DNA of 7,432 bases from Nitrospira defluvii (GTDB lineage: Bacteria; Nitrospirota; Nitrospiria; Nitrospirales; Nitrospiraceae), in assembly GCA_016199015.1 (NCBI GenBank), contig JACQHN010000010.1, forward strand, positions 1 through 7,432. Direction: 5' to 3'. Every line of letters begins with the position of its first letter. Positions within the stretch are counted from its first letter, which is position 1. The notes below the pieces were generated by a model. That model was not told where the DNA came from, did not search any database, and saw only the letters and a program-made list of their open reading frames with translations. The position numbers and the translations under genes were made by a program. This document shows positions 1 through 5,565 of the stretch, piece after piece.

Positions 1-2
1 GT

Positions 3-1049
3 GTGATTCCGACCGATCGCGCGAAGGAGATCCTCGCGCTGATGCGGACGGAGGACTCCACTGAAATCGCCGACCTGCTGAAGTATCCCAAAGGCACGGC
101 CGGCGGCATCATGACGACGGAGTTTTTCGCCCTTTCCGAAGATGCCACGGCTCAGGAGGCCATCCGCCGCTTGCAGCAGGCCACCGACGCCGAAATGGTG
201 TTCTACATTTATGTGACGGACAAGGAAGACCGGCTCGTGGGCGTGTTATCTCTTCGCCAGTTATTGACCGTTCCTCCGGCGACTCCGCTCAAGAACATTA
301 TGACGCGTGATCTGATCAGTGTGGCCGTGGACATGGATCAGGAGGAAGTATCGCGCCAGGTCGCGAGCTACAATCTGCTGGCGATCCCGGTCGTGGAGAA
401 AGACGGGAAACTCGTCGGCATTATTACCGTGGACGACGTCGTGGATGTCATTCGGGAAGAAGCGACCGAAGACATGCTGAAGATGGCCGGGGCCATCGAA
501 GAAGATTCGATGTTCAAGTCGTCGAGCATTGTCGCTGCACGGGTGCGGCTTCCCTGGCTGTTTACGAATCTCGTGGGCAGTCTGTTGTCCGGCATGCTGT
601 TGTGGATGTTCCGGTATACGATTCAGGAAGTGGTGGCCATCGTCAGTTTCATCCCTGTCATCGCCGCCATGGGTGGCAACGTCGGACTTCAGTCTTCCAC
701 GCTCATCATCCGAGGACTCGCCACGGGACTCGTGGAACTCACGGACGTCTGGAAGATTTTCTTTCGCGAAGCCAAGATTGCATTCCTGATGGGCATTGTC
801 TGTAGCCTGATGTTGACCGTTGTCGGCTGGTTGTGGCATCAGGTGTTTCTCGGCATGGTCGTGGGGGTGTCGCTCATTACGGCCTTTCTTGTCTCGACCA
901 GCATGGCCACAGTGATGCCGATTGTCTTGAAACGCATGGGGGTGGATCCCGCGGTCGCCGCCGGTCCATTTGTGACGACAGCCAATGACATTACCGGCAT
1001 TGCCATCTACCTCACCCTGGCGACGGTATTCCTTGAACAAATTCGATAG
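3..1049 (+). CDS. mgtE: Magnesium transporter MgtE, 5'-truncated by the window edge
   Basis: This is an inner-membrane Mg2+ channel/transporter whose cytoplasmic domains gate the pore according to Mg2+ level. The reading frame is open at the left edge. The GTG at base 3 is an internal codon, because MgtE proteins are about 450 residues and start with a helical N domain, of which only the last ~30 residues remain (EIADLLKYPKGTAGGIMTTE). Two CBS domains follow at about residues 35-95 and 99-150 (IMTRD, then LVGIITVDDVVDVI). After a linker, the C-terminal ~165 residues form the hydrophobic pore domain. It carries the family signature GGNVGLQSSTLIIRGLATG near residues 224-242 and the last-helix motif PFVTTANDITG. 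The acidic residue D329 in that motif matches the conserved pore Mg2+ ligand. The gene ends 47 bases before the recO start. Identity is very secure; regulation cannot be judged because the leader is outside the window. Confidence 0.95.
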   Translation: MIPTDRAKEILALMRTEDSTEIADLLKYPKGTAGGIMTTEFFALSEDATAQEAIRRLQQATDAEMVFYIYVTDKEDRLVGVLSLRQLLTVPPATPLKNIMTRDLISVAVDMDQEEVSRQVASYNLLAIPVVEKDGKLVGIITVDDVVDVIREEATEDMLKMAGAIEEDSMFKSSSIVAARVRLPWLFTNLVGSLLSGMLLWMFRYTIQEVVAIVSFIPVIAAMGGNVGLQSSTLIIRGLATGLVELTDVWKIFFREAKIAFLMGIVCSLMLTVVGWLWHQVFLGMVVGVSLITAFLVSTSMATVMPIVLKRMGVDPAVAAGPFVTTANDITGIAIYLTLATVFLEQIR

Positions 1050-1096
1050 TATTGCACCTCCGCTTTCCGATGTACCCCTCGACCGTGGGTGGTGAG

Positions 1097-1855
1097 ATGC
1101 CGTTGGTGAAGACTGCCGCCATTGTGCTGCATAGCCGAAAATGGGGCGATGCCGACCGTATCGTCACATTCTACACGATGCGCTTGGGAAAACTGCGTGG
1201 GGTGGCGCGTGGCGCGCGTCGATTGAAGAGCCGGTTGGGCGGCATGATCGAACCCTTTACCCTGTGTCATCTGGATCTCTTCGAGAAGCCCGGCGATTCA
1301 CTGTATCGGATTTCACAAGTTGCGCAGGATGAGCCCTTTGCCAAGTTTCGCAGCGATTTGACCTTAATGGCTGCGGCAGGGCGTATGGTTAATTTAGTGA
1401 GTGCGGTCATGGCAGACGGCGATGCGGAGCCACGAGTGTTTGAGATGTTAGAATCGGGGTTACGCACGCTGTTGGAAAGTCGGGATGCGGCATGGACGAC
1501 ATTGCTGTTCCAGATTCGCTTGCTGGGGGTCACCGGCTTTCGACCCCAGACTGAGCAATGCGCGACCTGCGGTCAAGGGCATCGGAGTCCTCTCCCTCAG
1601 TTTTCACCGATTGCAGGAGGGATGGTCTGCGAGCGGTGCGCGAGCCGCCAGCCGTTTCGTTGTACGGCCTTGTCCCGCGGAAGCGTCGCATTTCTCCAGC
1701 AGGCCTTGCACATGCAGCCGGCACTGCTGAGTCGTTTGCACGCGGTGGGTCAAGTGCGGGCTGAAGTCGAGTCGGCCATTGAGAGTTATGTCACGGTGGT
1801 AGCGGGGCGGCGACTCCCGCCCGTGGATTTTCTGACCAGCGAGAGCCTCGCGTAA
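1097..1855 (+). CDS. recO: DNA repair protein RecO
   Basis: RecO works with RecF and RecR to load RecA onto SSB-coated single-stranded DNA during gap repair. The 252-residue product has the usual RecO length. The N-terminal ~80 residues are the OB fold, opening with MPLVKTAAIVLHSRKWGDAD, a very typical RecO start, followed by the basic run RGVARGARRLKSRLGG. The C-terminal part is helical and holds a four-cysteine zinc site with ligands C155, C158, C178 and C181 (CATCG and CERC), present in many but not all RecO proteins. The open frame reaches back to a TTG at 1052 and contains an ATG at 1070. I chose ATG 1097 because homology begins there and a weak purine-rich GGTGGTGAG lies directly upstream. 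The gene follows mgtE on the same strand with a 47-base gap and precedes a DUF971 gene by 65 bases. No oddities were seen. Confidence 0.95.
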   Translation: MPLVKTAAIVLHSRKWGDADRIVTFYTMRLGKLRGVARGARRLKSRLGGMIEPFTLCHLDLFEKPGDSLYRISQVAQDEPFAKFRSDLTLMAAAGRMVNLVSAVMADGDAEPRVFEMLESGLRTLLESRDAAWTTLLFQIRLLGVTGFRPQTEQCATCGQGHRSPLPQFSPIAGGMVCERCASRQPFRCTALSRGSVAFLQQALHMQPALLSRLHAVGQVRAEVESAIESYVTVVAGRRLPPVDFLTSESLA

Positions 1856-1867
1856 GATGTGGTTGGA

Positions 1868-1897
1868 GATCGAGACCGTCAGGTCTGGTACGCGATC
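1868..1897 (+). other. Small two-part hairpin in the recO-DUF971 gap
   Basis: The outer arms GATCG (1868-1872) and CGATC (1893-1897) enclose the inner arms AGACC (1873-1877) and GGTCT (1882-1886), with loop GTCA and a six-base bulge on the 3' side. Both arms pair perfectly. No T-run follows, so it is not a normal intrinsic terminator. It could be an RNA-processing or attenuating structure, or chance. Confidence 0.25.
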
Positions 1898-1920
1898 CGA
1901 TGGAGGGAGCGGTGCCTTCG

Positions 1921-2277
1921 ATGAATGAGATCGTACTCGAACCTACCGATATGGAATGGTTAGAGAAGGGCGTATTGGGTATCACGTGGAGCGATGGCCA
2001 TAAGGCCATCTATCCAGTCCGGTATCTTCGGCAGCGCTGCCCCTGCGCGGCCTGTACGGATGAATGGACCGGGGAGCTTCGCCTGAAACCTGATGATGTG
2101 CCCATCGTGATCATGCTTCAGGATGTTCAACCGGTCGGACGGTACGCATTCCAGTTCACCTGGAGTGACGGGCATGATACCGGCCTCTATTCGTATGCCT
2201 TCTTGCGGCGGTTGTGCCAGTGCGATGTCTGTCAGCCGGTGAAACCCGTGGAGCCAAAATCCAGACGGTTGCTCTGA
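1921..2277 (+). CDS. DUF971 / gamma-butyrobetaine hydroxylase-like N-terminal domain protein
   Basis: This 118-residue protein consists of only the DUF971 (GBBH-like_N) domain, the zinc-binding module that precedes the oxygenase domain in gamma-butyrobetaine hydroxylase. No oxygenase domain is present, so hydroxylase activity is not expected. Stand-alone bacterial DUF971 proteins are often linked to Fe-S or cofactor metabolism, but the role is not settled. Likely zinc ligands are C40, C42 and C45 (CPCAAC) plus H85, spaced as in the human hydroxylase (three cysteines, then a histidine ~40 residues on). The C-terminus carries a second CxCxxC (C99, C101, C104). Both motifs follow a WSDGH...LR stretch, giving an internal two-fold repeat. 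Start choice: ATG 1921 has GGAGGGAG at 1902-1909, 11 bases upstream; an ATG at 1900 would add seven residues but lacks such a site. The family call is firm and the biological role unknown. Confidence 0.85.
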   Translation: MNEIVLEPTDMEWLEKGVLGITWSDGHKAIYPVRYLRQRCPCAACTDEWTGELRLKPDDVPIVIMLQDVQPVGRYAFQFTWSDGHDTGLYSYAFLRRLCQCDVCQPVKPVEPKSRRLL

Positions 2278-2329
2278 TCGATCGCAGCGGGAGCGCGGTG
2301 TGGAGGTCAGGGAGAGGGGGCGTAACCAG

Positions 2330-2791
2330 ATGAATCGAGGTCGAGGCATAGGTGCGGGCTGGTGGCTGCTTATCGGAGTCCTGTCGGTGGCTTGCTCGGG
2401 ACTGCCTTCGTTCGACCAGCAGAAACGCCTGGTGCAGGCGGGTGACTTTCGAATTCATCAACTGACACCGAGGGCCTTTGTCGAAACCTGGGGGCAGCCA
2501 ACCTATACGCATCAGCAGTTCACGCATTTCTTCGGTATGCAAGACGGACGCTTGATTCCGCAGGCACGAATGGCACTCGGAGAATCGCCGCAGGGGTGGG
2601 AAACGGGACTGGCGGCCGGAGATGCCTTGTTCTTAGCCTATGCGGATCGGGGCCAATATTTAGTGTTTGTCGATGACGCGCTGGTGTACCACGAAGCGAT
2701 GACGGCCGAGAAGGTGCACGCCGTCGGCAAGACCTGGAAGTATGAATCGCAATTCAAGACGCGGCTCGAATCGTCACCAGCCTTGAAGTAA
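2330..2791 (+). CDS. Small predicted outer-membrane or periplasmic lipoprotein, function unknown
   Basis: This is a 153-residue protein with a lipoprotein signal: basic start MNRGRGIG, hydrophobic stretch WWLLIGVL, then a lipobox-like SVAC with the acylated cysteine at C22. The -3 position is serine rather than the usual leucine. The mature part is soluble, with no further membrane segment. It has a FVETWGQPTYT segment near residue 50 and a strand-rich middle (DALFLAYADRGQYLVFVDDALVYH). The order G-x-P motif, then aromatic strands, faintly recalls the SmpA/BamE fold, but I do not consider that established. Start: ATG 2330 has the strong GGAGAGGGGG at 2311-2320, nine bases upstream; an in-frame GTG at 2300 would put a charged extension before the signal peptide. 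The gene lies 52 bases after the DUF971 gene and 18 bases before glgA, so co-transcription is likely. Confidence 0.75.
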   Translation: MNRGRGIGAGWWLLIGVLSVACSGLPSFDQQKRLVQAGDFRIHQLTPRAFVETWGQPTYTHQQFTHFFGMQDGRLIPQARMALGESPQGWETGLAAGDALFLAYADRGQYLVFVDDALVYHEAMTAEKVHAVGKTWKYESQFKTRLESSPALK

Positions 2792-2809
2792 GTGGTGTTC
2801 TCCCCTCAT

Positions 2810-4339
2810 ATGAAATCAACTCAGGATCATCGTCCGCTCAAGATTTGCATGGTGTCGTCGGAGGTTGTGCCCTATGCGAAAACGGGCGGGCTCGCCGATG
2901 TCGTCGGTGCGCTGGCCATCGAGTTTGCCCAGCTCGGCCACGAGGTCTGTGTGATCCTTCCCTGTTATCGTCAGGTCGAGTCACGTGGCTATCAGATGAC
3001 GAACTATGCCTTGCTGTCGGTTCCGACAGGTTACGGTCTGATCGAGACCCAAATTCAGGAAATCGCCGGCCCGCCTTCCCGAGTGACGGGGCCAGGACGC
3101 TTGCGTGTATTTGTGGTTCGGCATGATCAATATTTTGCTCGGCCAGGGCTGTACCAAGAGGCTGGTCTCGATTATCCGGACAATTTTGACCGGTTCGTGT
3201 TCTTCTGCCGCGCGGTGATGGAATTGTTGGTGCACTTCGGCGAGAAAGATCAGTGGCAGGCTGATCTTCTGCATCTGCACGATTGGCAAAGCGCCCTGTG
3301 CGCATTGTATTTACGAACGATCTATCAAGCGAAGGCCTCTTTCAGCAAGACCCGTAGCGTCTTGACCATTCACAATTTAGGTTATCAGGGATTATTCCCG
3401 GCTGAGCATTTTGCTCTGACGGGATTGTCCCCGCAATTGTTCACGCCTGCCGCGCTCGAGTTTTATGGGGCTGTCAATCTGTTAAAGGGGGGCATTGTCT
3501 TTGCCGATCTCCTCACCACAGTCAGTCCGACCTACAGTCACGAGATTCAGACAGCTGAGTATGGGTGTGGTCTCGATGGGGTCATCCGCGCGCGCAAGCA
3601 CGTGCTCCATGGCATTGTGAATGGCATTGATGCAGAGATCTGGGATCCTGCGAAGGATGTGCACTTAGCTGCTCCCTATTCACTGTCCGACATGTCCGGG
3701 AAGGCACGGTGCAAGAAAGCGCTTCAGCAGGAGTTGGGTCTTCATCAGCAGAACGTTCCGCTTCTGGGGGTCATTGCTCGTCTGACGAGTCAGAAAGGTA
3801 TCGACCTGGTTATCGAAATCATTCCGGAGCTCATGGAACTCAATGTTCAGCTGGCCATTCTCGGGACGGGGGATGTCCACTATGAACAGCAAGTGCGTGA
3901 GTTAGCGGCAGGTTATCCAGGGAGAGTCGCATTACGCAATGTCTTTGATGAAGGATTGGCCCATCGAATTGAAGCCGGGGCGGATATGTTTATCATGCCC
4001 TCCCGCTATGAGCCCTGCGGACTCAGCCAGTTGTATAGTCTGCGTTACGGGACTGTTCCCGTTGTAAGAAAGACCGGAGGATTGGCTGATACCGTGGTCA
4101 ACTATACCCCCCGTAACCTCAAGGGATCGCGTGCCACCGGTTTTAGCTTTGCCGATACCAGCGCGACCTCGCTCTTGACCTGTTTATTGCTGGCATTGTC
4201 GGTGTACCGGAAGAAGACGGACTGGCAGCGCATCGTTAAGGCTGGGATGGAGCAGGATCTCTCGTGGGCCCGTTCCGCCGCGATCTATATCCAGCTGTTT
4301 CAGGATGTCCTTCTTACAGATTCAGAAGGTGCGCGCTAG
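2810..4339 (+). CDS. glgA: Glycogen synthase (ADP-glucose), GT5 family
   Basis: GlgA moves glucose from ADP-glucose to the non-reducing end of a growing alpha-1,4-glucan in the cytoplasm. The 509-residue product is slightly longer than E. coli GlgA (477). The N-terminal Rossmann domain has the ADP-glucose-binding KTGGLADV (K24). HDWQSAL follows near 157 and HNLGYQG at 188. The C-terminal domain begins around NGID and has the R-x4-K pair (R324, K329, in RLTSQKG) and the catalytic EPCGLSQ (E401, C403), then TGGLADTV. These residues are offset by a constant 24 from E. coli R300, K305, E377 and C379, so the active site is intact. The start is uncertain: ATG 2810 lacks a good Shine-Dalgarno site, and an in-frame GTG at 2792, directly after the upstream stop, would add six residues. 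No other glycogen gene (glgB, glgC, glgP) lies in the window. The gene is convergent with a lipoprotein gene. Confidence 0.95.
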   Translation: MKSTQDHRPLKICMVSSEVVPYAKTGGLADVVGALAIEFAQLGHEVCVILPCYRQVESRGYQMTNYALLSVPTGYGLIETQIQEIAGPPSRVTGPGRLRVFVVRHDQYFARPGLYQEAGLDYPDNFDRFVFFCRAVMELLVHFGEKDQWQADLLHLHDWQSALCALYLRTIYQAKASFSKTRSVLTIHNLGYQGLFPAEHFALTGLSPQLFTPAALEFYGAVNLLKGGIVFADLLTTVSPTYSHEIQTAEYGCGLDGVIRARKHVLHGIVNGIDAEIWDPAKDVHLAAPYSLSDMSGKARCKKALQQELGLHQQNVPLLGVIARLTSQKGIDLVIEIIPELMELNVQLAILGTGDVHYEQQVRELAAGYPGRVALRNVFDEGLAHRIEAGADMFIMPSRYEPCGLSQLYSLRYGTVPVVRKTGGLADTVVNYTPRNLKGSRATGFSFADTSATSLLTCLLLALSVYRKKTDWQRIVKAGMEQDLSWARSAAIYIQLFQDVLLTDSEGAR

Positions 4340-4340
4340 G

Positions 4341-4356
4341 GCAGACGATTGTCTGT
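4341..4356. terminator. Weak stem-loop between convergent genes, possible bidirectional terminator
   Basis: CAGAC (4342-4346) pairs with GTCTG (4351-4355) around the loop GATT, with a possible sixth G-U pair. It lies in the 35-base gap between the stop of glgA and the stop of the minus-strand lipoprotein gene, where a shared terminator would be expected. The stem is short and there is no T-run on either side, so the call is tentative. Confidence 0.25.
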
Positions 4357-4374
4357 CTGGCAAGAGTGGTTGTG

Positions 4375-4872
4375 TTATCGGAGAGCAGCTTGGAGCGTCA
4401 GTTCGAGATGAGACAACCGTGCCCGCGCTTGCGCAGCATAGTATGAATAGTCAGATTGAGGGTGGCTATTCAAAATCTGTCTAAACTGATTCCTTGCGAG
4501 ATCGTGCTCTCCCACTGCCAGCGCGAGGGCGCCAGCGTGAAGACTGCACGAGGCTGCCATGGCGTGAACATCCACGGCTAGTCTGGAAGACGGTTGAGTG
4601 ACCATGTTCTTGAACTGGGCGGGGAGAAAGTTCTCCAGTAGTGACTGGTTCGCTTGAGTCTGGCTCACCTCGTGTAGCTTGGTTGAGTCCAGCATGGCAG
4701 ACTGAGTCTCTTCAGTAGACAGGCAATGGGTGTAGGTACTCCATACGTCCATAAACCTGACATTGTCGTAACGGACAGAGGTGCTGGCGGGGCTGGATTG
4801 GCAGCCAACGGCAGCGAGGCTGGTGATCAGGATGCCGAAGAGCCCGAATCTTAGTTCCTTCATGGCGTCCAT
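4375..4872 (-). CDS. Small predicted lipoprotein with TPR-like C-terminus, function unknown
   Basis: This is a 165-residue protein with a clear lipoprotein signal: basic MDAMKELRFG, hydrophobic LFGILITSLA, lipobox AVGC with the acylated cysteine at C24, then QSSPAS. The body is mostly helical. The last ~60 residues (ASCSLHAGALALAVGEHDLA, NQFRQILNSHP, YYAAQARARLSHLE) have the alanine-rich spacing of about one and a half tetratricopeptide repeats, suggesting a protein-protein contact surface. Start: ATG at 4872 (minus strand) has GGAGG ten bases upstream; ATG 4863 would be three residues shorter with poorer spacing. The frame extends upstream to an ATG at 4944, which would put 24 uncharacteristic residues before the signal peptide. 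It points toward glgA and away from the phosphonate gene, so it is probably transcribed alone from the 4873-5565 gap. I do not recognise a specific family. Confidence 0.7.
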   Translation of the reverse strand: MDAMKELRFGLFGILITSLAAVGCQSSPASTSVRYDNVRFMDVWSTYTHCLSTEETQSAMLDSTKLHEVSQTQANQSLLENFLPAQFKNMVTQPSSRLAVDVHAMAASCSLHAGALALAVGEHDLARNQFRQILNSHPQSDYSYYAAQARARLSHLELTLQAALR

Positions 4873-5565
4873 CAGCCTCGATCCTCCAATCACTGTCTCG
4901 TAGTGAAGACAGCCTGGTACTGAGCAAGTGTCGGGCCCATTCAAGATCGCTATAAGTCATTGAAATAATTATGATGCCACTCTTTTGTCCATTGCGGGAA
5001 TGTCTCAAAAATATTTCAGTGTGTTGAATAGAATACGGAAGATTAGAGGGGGAACAATTTGCCGGCCAAGTAACGCGAGGACGGCTGGTGGCCAAAGTAG
5101 GTGTTCATGCGATCAGAAAAAATGTCGCGCAGGTCAGGTATCAACGACGATTGCGTCCGACATGCCTATCTCACGGATGCGCATTCTCAAGCGCAATGCC
5201 GCTCTTTCCGAGGCCTGGTCCGTCTCCATGCCATTGCGGTGCGGAGTGTGAAAGACAAGTATGTCAGACAGTGCTGCCGTGCGAATAGTTCACTGAGGGG
5301 TGACTTCCGATGGGGTACACCCTAGCGAACCTCTGGCGGTGCCTGATATTGTTGCGGATCCATGGCGATTCAATGGCCAGTCAACGACAGTCGCAAGAAG
5401 AAGCTAGCTGCTTCCCAATGCAGCCGGAGTAAATACGTTCTGAGTACTGGATCAGAACCGTTCTGCAGAGGCAGTGACGGTGCTGATCGTTCAGCAGGAT
5501 AAAATGGACATTCCAGCAGACCATGAACACAGCGTGAAATCCTTTGGGGAAAGGTTCCTCCGCCC
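4873..5565. other. Long intergenic region (693 bases), no convincing gene
   Basis: This gap separates the divergent minus-strand lipoprotein gene and the PEP mutase gene and should hold both promoters. Open frames of 60-90 codons exist on both strands (for example 5101-5325 + and 5370-5591 -), but their products are rich in Arg, Ser and Cys and resemble no family I know. No tRNA or known riboswitch pattern was found. Near the left end is an AT-rich patch (about 4955-5035) with several -10-like hexamers, for example CATAAT on the minus strand, but none has a convincing -35 partner. A near-direct repeat, GGCCAAGTA (5064-5072) and GGCCAAAGTA (5090-5099), is seen. The right end has three hairpins, listed separately. 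Confidence 0.6.
5400..5496 (+). promoter_or_regulatory. Cluster of three short perfect inverted repeats upstream of the PEP mutase gene
   Basis: Three perfect inverted repeats lie in a row: GAAGC-TAGCT-GCTTC (5400-5414), GTTCTGA-gtactgga-TCAGAAC (5437-5443 with 5452-5458), and TGCTGA-TCGT-TCAGCA (5481-5496). The CAGAA of the second repeat (5453-5457) can also pair with TTCTG at 5461-5465, so two mutually exclusive foldings are possible. The last arm is followed by GGATAAAAT, which contains a -10-like TAAAAT at 5500-5505 without a clear -35. The repeats could be protein operators or a structured 5' leader controlling the downstream gene. The site for ribosome binding, GGGGAAAGG (5546-5554), can also pair in part with the following TTCCTC. 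Individual repeats this short occur by chance; the clustering is the argument. Confidence 0.3.

Noticed and set aside
261..1040. Long minus-strand open frame (259 codons) opposite mgtE
   Set aside because: It is a shadow of mgtE: the product is rich in His, Arg, Asp and Gly with no recognisable domain, while the plus strand has a full family match.
5101..5325. Plus-strand open frame of 74 codons in the long gap, plus overlapping frames from 4985 and 5088
   Set aside because: Three overlapping frames of similar length all give Arg/Ser/Cys-rich products with no family resemblance and no good ribosome site; this is expected of non-coding GC-rich DNA.
5324..5360. Possible sigma-54 promoter (TGGC...TTGC) upstream of the PEP mutase gene
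   Set aside because: The distance between the TGG and TTGC elements does not match the strict -24/-12 spacing.
5300..5407. Short frame reading DGVHPSEPLAVPDIVADP from a GTG at 5300
   Set aside because: The peptide looks protein-like and briefly recalls the DG-x-HP motif of SGNH hydrolases, but it is only 35 residues, its GAGG sits directly against the start codon, and nothing flanking supports a larger gene remnant.
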